Assembly: GCA_016786705.1 (NCBI GenBank)
Contig: JAEUVV010000011.1
Location: 124,001-188,000, forward strand
Origin: Taibaiella sp.
GTDB taxonomy: Bacteria > Bacteroidota > Bacteroidia > Chitinophagales > Chitinophagaceae
DNA: 64,000 nucleotides
Direction: 5' to 3'
Shown here: positions 24,880-33,277 of the stretch, in pieces
How the letters are laid out: every line of letters begins with the position of its first letter
Position numbering within the stretch: position 1 is the stretch's first letter
Notes under the pieces: generated by a model
Database searches by the model: none
Told to the model about the DNA's origin: nothing
Seen by the model: only the letters and a program-made list of their open reading frames with translations
Program-made: the position numbers and the translations under genes

Positions 24880-27504
24880 ATGAAGATCCTTAAAATTCAG
24901 GCATTGAGGGGCCCCAATATATGGAGCGTGCGCAGGAAGAAGCTCATACAAATGCGCTTAGACCTTGAAGAGCTGGAGCAAAAACCTACCAATCTTATTC
25001 CGGGATTCCGGGAGCGTATAGAACAACTCATTCCATCCATGTATAGCCACCGCTGTTCGGAAGGTGTAGAAGGCGGCTTCTTTTCAAGAGTAGAAACAGG
25101 TACCTGGATGGGGCATGTGATCGAACATATTGCCCTGGAAACCCAGACCCTGGCAGGCATGGAAACCGGCTTTGGCCGTACCCGGCAAACCAAAACGGAA
25201 GGGGTATATAATGTCGTGTTCAGCTATATGGAAGAAGAAGTAGGCCTGTACGCGGCGGAAAGCGCGGTCCGTATTGCAGAAGCGCTCATTGCGGACACAC
25301 CATATGATATTGACGCGGACGTGCAGGAAATGCGGAGGATAAGGGAAAGGGTCCGCCTCGGACCCAGTACGGCAAGCATTGTAGACGAAGCGGTAGCAAG
25401 AGATATTCCGTGGATAAGATTAGGCACCAACTCCCTGATTCAATTGGGTTATGGGGTGAACCAGATGCGGTTCCAGGCGACCATTACCTGCAAAACCAGT
25501 AATATAGCCGTAGATATCGCCTGTAATAAGGAGGAGACGAAACGCCTGCTGGACATGAGCTCTATCCCGGTGGCCAAGGGAAGCATCTGTGTAGATGAAG
25601 AAGACCTGAAAGCTACTATTGATAAGATCGGCTTCCCCATCGTCATAAAACCACTGGACGGTAACCATGGCAAAGGCGCGTCTATTAATGTACTGAATAT
25701 GGAAGACGCTATCTCCGGCCTGGCACATGCCAAACAGTACAGCCGGCGCGTCATCGTTGAAAAGTTCATTACCGGACACGACTTCCGCGTACTGGTGATC
25801 GATAACAGGCTGGTAGCGGCTGCCCGCAGGGAACCGGCACACGTAATAGGTGATGGCAAACAAACCATACAGCAATTAATAGACGAAACGAACCTGGACC
25901 CACGCAGGGGTTACGGCCATGAAAAAGTACTGACAGAGATTTCTATAGACCGGGATACCTTAGATATCCTGGCTAAGAAACAATACACCCTGGATACCGT
26001 CATTGAAAGAGGGGAAATATTACACCTTAAATCAACCGCTAACCTCAGTACTGGTGGAACCTCTGTTGATGTAACGGAGATGATGCACCCGGAAAATATT
26101 TTCCTGTGTGAACGGATCTCACGCGTGATCGGGCTGGACGTATGTGGTATCGACATCATGGCCCAGAACCTGACGGCTCCTTTGAAGGAAAGCGGCGGCG
26201 TGATCCTTGAAGTGAACGCGGCACCGGGTTTCAGGATGCACCTGGCTCCGGCAGAAGGCTTGCCCCGCAACGTAGCAGCGCCGGTAATAGATATGCTCTA
26301 TCCACCAGGAAAGCCAAGCCGTATACCTATTATAGCGGTTACCGGGACGAACGGGAAGACGACAACCACCCGCCTCTTGGCACATATCGTCAAAAACTGC
26401 GGTTACCGTGTGGGCTTTACAACCTCTGATGGTATATATGTCCAAAACCACATGATGGAGAAGGGCGATACTACCGGGCCGATAAGCGCGGAATATATTT
26501 TAAAAGATCCGACCGTAGAATTCGCGGTACTGGAAACCGCAAGAGGTGGCATACTCCGCTCGGGACTCGGCTTCAGCCGTTGCGACATCGGTGTCATTAC
26601 CAACCTGCAGGGTGACCACCTGGGCATTGCAGACATCGACACGATCAAAGACCTGGCCAATGTAAAAATGGTAGTGGCCCGCAGCATCAAGAAAGATGGC
26701 TGGGCCGTGATCAATGCCGATTGTGAAGCCAGTGTAAAAGCCGCAAGGGAACTGGATTGCAACATCGCCTACTTCGGTATGGATGAAGACAGTCCTAACG
26801 CGAAGAAGTTTTCCAAAGAAGGTAAAATCGTTGCCGTATATGAAAACGGGTTTGTTACCATCAAAAAAGGCAGCTGGAAAATACGCATCGAAAAAGCCAA
26901 TCTCGTGCCCCTGACCATGGGCGGTAAAGCCAGGTTTATGATCGCTAATGTACTGGCAGCATCCCTGGCGGCCTACCTTTGGGGCTTCAAGACCGAAGAT
27001 ATCAGCCTTTCCCTGCAAACCTTTTTGCCGGGCGCCGCGCAGACCCCGGGCCGTATGAATATTTTTGAATTCAGGAAATTCAAAGTCCTGATCGACTTCG
27101 CGCATAACCCGGCAGGCTACCTGGGTATCGAAGAGTTTATGTCCAGCATAGATGCTTCCCGGAAAATAGGTATTATTGCGGGTGTAGGCGACAGGCGCGA
27201 TGAAGACATTATCGAATGCGCCACCATAGCCGCACGCATGTTTGATCATATCATCATACGTAATGAGAAACATTTGCGTGGCCGGGAGGAAGAAGAGATC
27301 CTGAGCTTATTGCTACAGGGTATTAATTCTGTAGACAGGAAAGTGACCTGGGAGGTAATACCGAAAGAAACAGACGCGCTGAAGCATGCGATCAGCATCG
27401 CCGAAGAGCATGCTTTCATCGTCGCCTTGAGTGATGTTATTTCTAACGCTATACATATCGTACAGTCTTACCTGGACAAGGAAAATGAAACGGCATTAGT
27501 ATAA
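24880..27504 (+). CDS. cphA: Cyanophycin synthetase
   Basis: 874 aa, normal for CphA. Builds the storage polymer cyanophycin (poly-Asp backbone with Arg side chains) from Asp, Arg and ATP without a ribosome. Three parts are visible: an N-terminal domain (about 1-165, starting MKILKIQALRGPNIWS); an ATP-grasp domain (about 210-470) with IKPLDGNHGKGASINV near residues 257-272 and EVNAAPGFRMH at its end; and a Mur-ligase-like domain (about 485-870) with P-loop GTNGKTTTTR near residue 489 and FAHNPAGY. All motifs needed for activity look intact. Divergent from cphB-iaaA, so synthesis and breakdown genes share one control region. A terminator follows. Confidence 0.96.
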   Translation: MKILKIQALRGPNIWSVRRKKLIQMRLDLEELEQKPTNLIPGFRERIEQLIPSMYSHRCSEGVEGGFFSRVETGTWMGHVIEHIALETQTLAGMETGFGRTRQTKTEGVYNVVFSYMEEEVGLYAAESAVRIAEALIADTPYDIDADVQEMRRIRERVRLGPSTASIVDEAVARDIPWIRLGTNSLIQLGYGVNQMRFQATITCKTSNIAVDIACNKEETKRLLDMSSIPVAKGSICVDEEDLKATIDKIGFPIVIKPLDGNHGKGASINVLNMEDAISGLAHAKQYSRRVIVEKFITGHDFRVLVIDNRLVAAARREPAHVIGDGKQTIQQLIDETNLDPRRGYGHEKVLTEISIDRDTLDILAKKQYTLDTVIERGEILHLKSTANLSTGGTSVDVTEMMHPENIFLCERISRVIGLDVCGIDIMAQNLTAPLKESGGVILEVNAAPGFRMHLAPAEGLPRNVAAPVIDMLYPPGKPSRIPIIAVTGTNGKTTTTRLLAHIVKNCGYRVGFTTSDGIYVQNHMMEKGDTTGPISAEYILKDPTVEFAVLETARGGILRSGLGFSRCDIGVITNLQGDHLGIADIDTIKDLANVKMVVARSIKKDGWAVINADCEASVKAARELDCNIAYFGMDEDSPNAKKFSKEGKIVAVYENGFVTIKKGSWKIRIEKANLVPLTMGGKARFMIANVLAASLAAYLWGFKTEDISLSLQTFLPGAAQTPGRMNIFEFRKFKVLIDFAHNPAGYLGIEEFMSSIDASRKIGIIAGVGDRRDEDIIECATIAARMFDHIIIRNEKHLRGREEEEILSLLLQGINSVDRKVTWEVIPKETDALKHAISIAEEHAFIVALSDVISNAIHIVQSYLDKENETALV

Positions 27505-27507
27505 AAT

Positions 27508-27541
27508 GAGACGGGCTGCATAAAGCGGCCCGTTTCTTTAT
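27508..27541 (+). terminator. Terminator of cphA
   Basis: ACGGGCTGC pairs with GCGGCCCGT (one mismatch), loop ATAAA, then TTTCTTTATTT. Confidence 0.75.
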
Positions 27542-27556
27542 TTAATTTGTAGTAAT

Positions 27557-27564
27557 TAATTTTG
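27557..27564 (+). promoter_or_regulatory. TAnnTTTG -7 box before crcB
   Basis: TAATTTTG, exact match, 19 bp before ATG 27584. TTTC at 27533-27536 is a weak -33 candidate. No fluoride riboswitch fold was seen in the short leader. Confidence 0.55.
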
Positions 27565-27583
27565 GGCTTATTAAATCCTTGAA

Positions 27584-27952
27584 ATGCTTAAATCAATTTT
27601 ACTGGTAGGGGCAGGTGGTGCCGCCGGCAGTATCTTAAGGTTCCTGGTAAGTTTTGGAATAGGTAAACTCCATAAAAGTCCCTACCCCTGGGGAACTTTC
27701 TGGATCAATATTACAGGTTCATTGGCTATAGGGCTTCTGCTGGGCTATCTCTCCAGGCATCCCGGGCAGGAAGGCTTAAAGCTGCTGTTGGTAACCGGCC
27801 TTTGCGGCGGCTTCACCACCTTTTCCGCTTTTTCTGCAGAGAATATCACTTTGCTGCAACAAGGACATTGGAACCTGGCGATGGCCTATATTTTTGCAAG
27901 CCTAGTAGCCGGTATTCTTGCCGCCTGGCTGGGGCTATATGTAGCCCGGTAA
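27584..27952 (+). CDS. crcB: Fluoride channel CrcB/FluC
   Basis: 122 aa with four hydrophobic segments, the size and topology of Fluc fluoride channels, which work as dual-topology dimers. Signatures: GAAGSILRFLV near the N-terminus (GGAxGAxxR type), WGTFWINITGSLAIG with the pore Asn, and GLCGGFTTFSAFSAE with the phenylalanine box and Thr/Ser track. It protects the cell by letting fluoride leave. A single copy suggests a homodimer. Not functionally linked to its neighbours. Confidence 0.93.
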   Translation: MLKSILLVGAGGAAGSILRFLVSFGIGKLHKSPYPWGTFWINITGSLAIGLLLGYLSRHPGQEGLKLLLVTGLCGGFTTFSAFSAENITLLQQGHWNLAMAYIFASLVAGILAAWLGLYVAR

Positions 27953-28036
27953 GCACATTACCAGCTTCTTTATCCCCGCATAAGTACAATTTCGTATCTT
28001 AGCAAGATTGATACATCTCAAAATTCAATTTACTAA

Positions 28037-30877
28037 ATGAAGAAATTTGTCTTACCGGTTGCACTTGCTGCACTGTGTTTTACCCCTAAACTACTTATGG
28101 CGCAGGCTAAATTTATTGAAAAAGTAGAACAAAAAGGAGAAGAACTGGTTATACCCTACTCTAAGTATATTTTACCTAACGGCTTAACGGTTATCGTTCA
28201 TGAAGACCATAGTGATCCTATCGTTCATGTCGATGTTACCTACCACGTAGGTTCTGCAAGAGAAGAGATCGGCAAATCGGGTTTTGCCCACTTCTTTGAA
28301 CACATGATGTTCCAGGGATCAGACAATGTTGCCGATGAAGCACACTTCAAGATAATTACCGAAGCCGGCGGCACCTTAAACGGTACCACCAACCGCGACC
28401 GGACCAACTACTTTGAAACAGTACCTAAAAATCAACTGGAAAAAATGCTCTGGCTGGAAGCAGACCGTATGGGCTTCTTCCTGGATGCCGTTACCCAGAA
28501 AAAGTTCGAGGTACAACGCGCCACGGTAAAAAATGAAAGAGGCCAGAACTACGATAACAGGCCTTATGGACTTGTTTCGGAAACAGCCAGCAAATACTTA
28601 TATCCTTACGGGCACCCTTACTCCTGGCTGACGATCGGCTATGTAGAAGACTTAAACCGGGTAAATGCCAATGACCTTAAGAACTTTTTCTTAAGATGGT
28701 ACGGCCCTAATAACGCGACCCTGACTGTAGGCGGTGATGTAAACACACAGGAAGTATTGAAGCTTGCCGAAAAATATTTTGGCAGCATTCCCCGCGGTCC
28801 GGAGGTAAGCAATATGGCACCGGCTTATTCCAGCCTGGCAGAAGATCGCTATGTAACCATGGTAGACCAGTACGCGAAAATGCCTATGTTACGTGTAGTG
28901 TACCCGAGCCCGCAATGGTACACTAAAGAAGAAGCGGCGCTTGATGTACTGGCAGAGATCATGGGACAGGGAAAAAACTCTATTTTGTACCAGCAATTGG
29001 TAAAAACGCAAAAAGCCGCGCAAGCCAGTGTGTACAATTCTGCCAGCGAGCTGGCCGGCGAGTTCACCATTTCTGTTGTACCTTTTAAAGGCAACACCCT
29101 TAAGGAAATGGATGCGGAGCTCAGGAAAGCGTTTGAAGCTTTCGAAAAAAGGGGCGTTACCCAGGAGGACATCAATAAGTTTGTCACTAAAAACGAAGCC
29201 CGTACCGTCTTTGGTTTGGAGTCTGTAAATGGAAAAGTATCGCAGTTAGCGGCTTATGAAACCTTTAAAGGCAACCCCAACTTTTTAAACACTTACCTGG
29301 GCCTGTACAAGAACCTGAAGCCGCAGGATGTAATGGATGCCTATAACAAATTCATTAAAGGTAAGGGATCTGTCCGTTTAAGCGTAGCTACAAAAGACGA
29401 GCCGGATAATATTGCGGGGGATTCAAAATTCAAGATCGATTCTACCAAATATACGGCTCCGGATTATGGTTATGACAAGCTGGTTTACAATAAAGCCAAA
29501 GATAACTTCGACCGCTCTAAAATGCCGGCCTCCGGTAATGACCTCAGCGTAGTAGCGCCGCAGTTCTGGCAGGAGCAAAAAGGAACGATTTCCTTCATCG
29601 GTACAGAGATCGATGAGATCCCTGTAACCACGATCTTTATTGGTTTCCCTGGTGGTAAACTGACCGACCCGGAAAACAAGCAAGGGCTTTCAGATATATT
29701 CGCCGCCATGATGAATGAAGATACAGAGGAGAGGTCTGCAGAGGCTTTCGCTTTGGCTTTAGAACAACTAGGCAGCTCTATCTCTATCGATATGTCTACA
29801 GATGAAATTACCTTATCAGTAAGAACCCTGACCAAAAACCTGGACCAGACCCTGGCACTGGTGGAAGAGCGGCTGACCAAATCTAAATTCACCCAAGAAG
29901 CGTTCAACAGGACCATCAAGCAATCCATAGAGGGCTATAAAAATAACCTGACCCGCCCGGCAAGTGTCGCCAGCAGTGTGCTGTCAAAATTGCTTTATAG
30001 CAATACTCCATTAGCATGGCCTGCAGGCGGCACCGATAAAACATTACCAAATATTACCCTGGCAGATATTGAGGCTTATAAGCAAAACAACTTCTCTGCC
30101 CACAAGGCAAATGTCGTTGTAGTTGGTAATCTTTCGCAGAAAGAGATCATGCCTAAATTAAATTTCTTAAATAAACTAAGTCAAAAACCAGTAACACTGG
30201 CTAAGCTTCCCGAATACAAACACCCTGTAAATACCGGCAAACAAAAGCTCTATTTTGTAGACTTCCCCGGCGCCGCCCAGACGGAGTTCAGGATCGCGCA
30301 GGTAACAGGTATCAAGTTCGACGGCACCGGACCTTTCTTTAAATCCGGCATTATGAACTTCCCCTTAGGTGGTGTCTTTAATAGCCGTTTAAATCTTTAT
30401 TTAAGGGAAGAAAAAGGCTGGACTTACGGAGCACGTTCCAGCTTCAGCGGCAGCAAATATGCCGGTGTCTTCAGCTTCTCTTCCGGTATAAAAGCCAACG
30501 CTACGGATAGCGCTTTGTATGATGTACTGGAAATTATCCAGGCTTATAAAAAAGACGGGGCCAAAGCAGATGAATTGAGCTTTACAAAAAGCGCGAAACT
30601 TCAGGGTGAAGCCCGCCAATATGAAACCGGGTACCAAAAAGCCGGTTATTTAAGCGATGTGCTGGAGTACAACTTACCCAAAGATATCGCAAAACAGCAA
30701 AGCAAGATCATTAAAGAGATCAGCCTTAGCGAGATCAACCAACTGGCTAAAAGCAACATTAAAGACAGCAATGAATTTGTCATTTTGCTGGTAGGAGATA
30801 AGAAACAACTGAGTAAAGAAACGCTCGCAAAGTTCGAGATTATCGACCTGGATAAGGAAGGTAATACGATCCAATAA
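28037..30877 (+). CDS. M16 family zinc metallopeptidase (two-domain, exported)
   Basis: 946 aa. Signal peptide MKKFVLPVALAALCFTPKLLMAQ. The N-terminal half (about 30-470) is an active M16 domain with the inverted zinc motif HFFEH (His85, Glu88, His89), followed by RATVKNERGQNYDNRP, where the third zinc ligand Glu is expected. The C-terminal half (about 500-930) is the second M16 fold without HxxEH, with the phrase EEKGWTYGARSSFSG typical of the inactive half. It probably degrades peptides in the periplasm or outer membrane. A box TATCTTAG (27995-28002) matches -7 at 7 of 8. Ends in a strong bidirectional terminator. Confidence 0.92.
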   Translation: MKKFVLPVALAALCFTPKLLMAQAKFIEKVEQKGEELVIPYSKYILPNGLTVIVHEDHSDPIVHVDVTYHVGSAREEIGKSGFAHFFEHMMFQGSDNVADEAHFKIITEAGGTLNGTTNRDRTNYFETVPKNQLEKMLWLEADRMGFFLDAVTQKKFEVQRATVKNERGQNYDNRPYGLVSETASKYLYPYGHPYSWLTIGYVEDLNRVNANDLKNFFLRWYGPNNATLTVGGDVNTQEVLKLAEKYFGSIPRGPEVSNMAPAYSSLAEDRYVTMVDQYAKMPMLRVVYPSPQWYTKEEAALDVLAEIMGQGKNSILYQQLVKTQKAAQASVYNSASELAGEFTISVVPFKGNTLKEMDAELRKAFEAFEKRGVTQEDINKFVTKNEARTVFGLESVNGKVSQLAAYETFKGNPNFLNTYLGLYKNLKPQDVMDAYNKFIKGKGSVRLSVATKDEPDNIAGDSKFKIDSTKYTAPDYGYDKLVYNKAKDNFDRSKMPASGNDLSVVAPQFWQEQKGTISFIGTEIDEIPVTTIFIGFPGGKLTDPENKQGLSDIFAAMMNEDTEERSAEAFALALEQLGSSISIDMSTDEITLSVRTLTKNLDQTLALVEERLTKSKFTQEAFNRTIKQSIEGYKNNLTRPASVASSVLSKLLYSNTPLAWPAGGTDKTLPNITLADIEAYKQNNFSAHKANVVVVGNLSQKEIMPKLNFLNKLSQKPVTLAKLPEYKHPVNTGKQKLYFVDFPGAAQTEFRIAQVTGIKFDGTGPFFKSGIMNFPLGGVFNSRLNLYLREEKGWTYGARSSFSGSKYAGVFSFSSGIKANATDSALYDVLEIIQAYKKDGAKADELSFTKSAKLQGEARQYETGYQKAGYLSDVLEYNLPKDIAKQQSKIIKEISLSEINQLAKSNIKDSNEFVILLVGDKKQLSKETLAKFEIIDLDKEGNTIQ

Positions 30878-30890
30878 GCGCAGCGAAATA

Positions 30891-30928
30891 AAAAAAGATG
30901 CTACTCTGGTTAGAGTAGCATCTTTTTT
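30891..30928. terminator. Bidirectional terminator
   Basis: GATGCTACTCT (30897-30907) and AGAGTAGCATC (30912-30922), perfect 11-bp stem, loop GGTT, with A6 before and T6 after. Serves both convergent genes. Confidence 0.9.
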
Positions 30929-32993
30929 ATCTAGCCAGGATCACATTCCCCTTATAGGTTTTTGTATGATCAAAAAGGTCTTTCACCTTCAGCGTATAAG
31001 TATATACCCCGAGCTCTGCCGGCTTAAAATTCTTGTAGGTCCCATCCCAGCCGGGACCACTTTGCATCACTGAATACACAACATTGCCATAACGGTTATA
31101 GATTGTAAATTCATACGTTTTAAACACACAAGAAGGCTTTATGAAAGCTAAGAATACATCATTAAGCCCATCTCCATTTGGCGTGAACGTAGTCGGGAAA
31201 ACCGGCTCACAATCACAGCTTGCCCAGCTAATGATTACAGAGTCCTGTTGGGCACCACAGTAATTATGGGTACTTGCCGTATAGGTACCTGGTTCCGAAA
31301 CTTCAATCGTAGTACCACTGCTCCCCGTATTCCAGGTAATTTCTGAACCCATTTCCGAATGCGCGCTTAGCAGGATCTGATCCCCTTCGCAGATAAGTGT
31401 ATCCTGTTGTTTAATGGCAAAATCAGGATCCAGTACCTCCACTTTAATAGAGTCCTCGAATAAACAGTTGCCGACCTTTACCCGCACCTTGTAGGTACCT
31501 TCGTAGCCTACAGTAAGCCGCGCACCGGTAGCCCCGCTGCTCCACAGATATTGTTCCGCGCCGGCCTGTGTTGCGTCTAAGGTCAGTTTTTGCCCCCGGC
31601 ACAAGGTGGTGTCACTCCCTAGTTCAAACTCAGCCTGCAATGTTTTTAAAATGAAGGTATCAATATAGACTTTACAATCGTAGGTATAAGAGTATACCCA
31701 ATAAACACCTGGCTGTTGGGCGGTCGTTTGCACATCTTCCGAACCTGTGCTCCATTTGTAGTACGCCATATCCTGGCGTGGCGATTTCATAAGGACAGAG
31801 GTTCCTTCACAAACAGTAGTATCCAGGAAGCGATTACCCACCCAGCTGGTATCAGGGGCAATACGGGGCAGAAAAGCGGCGCCTAGTACAGGATACCCCA
31901 CTAAAGGGGTTGCTGGAGGGAAAGTGTAAAAAGTATCAATAATATTACCCGGAGCGATTAGGTCCGGGTTTTTTACCCGTATAATTCTATCTATATCGAT
32001 CATATATACCTGACCATCGGGGCCCGTTCTGATATCCCAGGGCTTCATTGCCGCTACCTGTACTCCTGAGGCTCCTATAGCGTTCAGGTCAGGATAGAGT
32101 TGCAGATTATATTGCCATACCGGCGCTAAATAAGGGTCTGTACTAACGCCAATGGCATAAAGTATATTCCCGTTGGGCGAAAGTTCCAGTGAACCATAAC
32201 CATGTGTATTAGGAATGAGCTCAAAGTTTGAAAATACACCGCTAAGATTATCAAACTGGGCACGAACAATGCCAAGATTAGTGCGGTAATAGGCTAAGCC
32301 ACTTGCCGCGGATACTTTCAAATGTCCCGGCACACTTAAGCCGCTCAGCGTCGGATAGGAAATTACCGGGTTAAGATCGACGCCATTCTGGTCCACTTTA
32401 AAGGCGTGCAGCCCATAGTTATATTCAAAATTGCCCGCTATAATAAACCAGAAAGTATTGCAGGCGCCGCCATAAGCAACCGCCGTATATTCGGTACTTC
32501 CTTTAGGCAGGATCATCACATTTTTCTGCGTGACCACCACATCTCCATAGCCCCCGTTCAGGCGCATATCTACCAGATGATAATATACCGGCCCCGGAAC
32601 ATCCTGGTCTGCGCTACCTACAAAAACATAATACTGGTGCGGGTCTACAGGGTTAGCAATGATCTGCACGCTCTGCCGACCCGAGCCAATGGGCACGCCA
32701 TTGATAACCGGGCCATTACCGGATAACCCAGTCGCATTGGGCATTTCATTACCATTCCGGTCCCATATACGTGAACCTATGGTATAGAACAGTACATTAC
32801 CCGAAGCGTCACTCACGCTGGCGGTAGATTCCCAGGCATAGATGCCCGAATTGTGGGATAGAACCGGCGGGTTGCTATTAAAATCTATATGATAGCCATA
32901 CTCAAAATACCAGTTATTATTTTCTCCCTGGGCATATAAAGCAGTACTGGTAAAGGCCAGCAACAGGTAAAAAAAATAAAATTTATATTTCAT
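30927..32993 (-). CDS. Large secreted protein with T9SS type B (CHU_C) tail
   Basis: 688 aa. Signal peptide MKYKFYFFYLLLAFTSTALYA. Residues ~25-390 have the blades of a WD40/PQQ-like propeller often found in Bacteroidota type B proteins (NWYFEYGYHIDFNSNPP, ASVSDASGNVLFYT, LELSPNGNILYAIG). Then three Ig-like ~80-residue segments (~400-600) with C...G..V.L.A...Y.WSTG patterns, and the CHU_C tail (~605-688, FPTTFTPNGDGLNDVF, EFTIYNRYGNVVY, YTYTLKVKD). Exported via type IX, perhaps involved in gliding or adhesion; the substrate is unknown. An exact -7 box is close upstream. Same class as the protein at 6989-8677, but not a close copy. Confidence 0.87.
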   Translation of the reverse strand: MKYKFYFFYLLLAFTSTALYAQGENNNWYFEYGYHIDFNSNPPVLSHNSGIYAWESTASVSDASGNVLFYTIGSRIWDRNGNEMPNATGLSGNGPVINGVPIGSGRQSVQIIANPVDPHQYYVFVGSADQDVPGPVYYHLVDMRLNGGYGDVVVTQKNVMILPKGSTEYTAVAYGGACNTFWFIIAGNFEYNYGLHAFKVDQNGVDLNPVISYPTLSGLSVPGHLKVSAASGLAYYRTNLGIVRAQFDNLSGVFSNFELIPNTHGYGSLELSPNGNILYAIGVSTDPYLAPVWQYNLQLYPDLNAIGASGVQVAAMKPWDIRTGPDGQVYMIDIDRIIRVKNPDLIAPGNIIDTFYTFPPATPLVGYPVLGAAFLPRIAPDTSWVGNRFLDTTVCEGTSVLMKSPRQDMAYYKWSTGSEDVQTTAQQPGVYWVYSYTYDCKVYIDTFILKTLQAEFELGSDTTLCRGQKLTLDATQAGAEQYLWSSGATGARLTVGYEGTYKVRVKVGNCLFEDSIKVEVLDPDFAIKQQDTLICEGDQILLSAHSEMGSEITWNTGSSGTTIEVSEPGTYTASTHNYCGAQQDSVIISWASCDCEPVFPTTFTPNGDGLNDVFLAFIKPSCVFKTYEFTIYNRYGNVVYSVMQSGPGWDGTYKNFKPAELGVYTYTLKVKDLFDHTKTYKGNVILAR

Positions 32994-33013
32994 AGGATGA
33001 TAGGGGATTTATC

Positions 33014-33021
33014 CAAAAATA
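33014..33021 (-). promoter_or_regulatory. TAnnTTTG -7 box before the 688-aa T9SS protein
   Basis: Minus-strand TATTTTTG, exact match, 20 bp before the start at 32993. Confidence 0.55.
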
Positions 33022-33101
33022 TAGGTAAATATAATATATTTTAAGAAAAGAAGCACCTGGCATCTTTGGGTACCAGGAGCGACCTGCGCACTAATAAAAC
33101 C

Positions 33102-33192
33102 GACTTCCGGCTTCCGTAGCTGCCTGCTAATATGGTGTCCCTGCCCAAAATGCCAGTGTTTATTTTCAGCCTGCGCAAAAGCGCCGGAAGTC
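33102..33192. repeat. Long-range inverted repeat GACTTCCGGC / GCCGGAAGTC
   Basis: Perfect 10-bp arms (33102-33111 and 33183-33192) enclose 71 bp. Inside is a small hairpin, GCGC-AAAA-GCGC (33173-33184). CCTGCGCA occurs twice nearby (from 33083 and 33171). May be a structured RNA, a degenerate repeat element or chance. Confidence 0.35.
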
Positions 33193-33209
33193 TTAAATTT
33201 TTAAAGACT

Positions 33210-33231
33210 AAATCTTTACCAGTAAAGATTT
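33210..33231. promoter_or_regulatory. 22-bp dyad upstream of the TonB-type barrel gene
   Basis: AAATCTTTAC, then CA, then the exact reverse complement GTAAAGATTT. It directly abuts a TATATTAG box (33232-33239). A second dyad, AGTCTT...AAGACT (33189-33209), lies just upstream. Candidate operator for the gene starting at 33278. Confidence 0.5.
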
Positions 33232-33277
33232 TATATTAGCCTGATTGTTTTATCTTCGGCTGATAAACACCTGCCTC

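Noticed and set aside
25420..27273. Long antisense open frames inside cphA
   Set aside because: They mirror the codon pattern of cphA, have no promoter or domain, and similar shadows occur opposite most genes in the window.
27505..27583. Fluoride riboswitch before crcB
   Set aside because: The gap is only 79 bp, is taken up by the cphA terminator and a promoter box, and shows no riboswitch-like pseudoknot elements.
33245..33277. Upstream start for the TonB-type barrel gene
   Set aside because: It precedes the TATCTTCG promoter box and adds residues ahead of a clean signal peptide.
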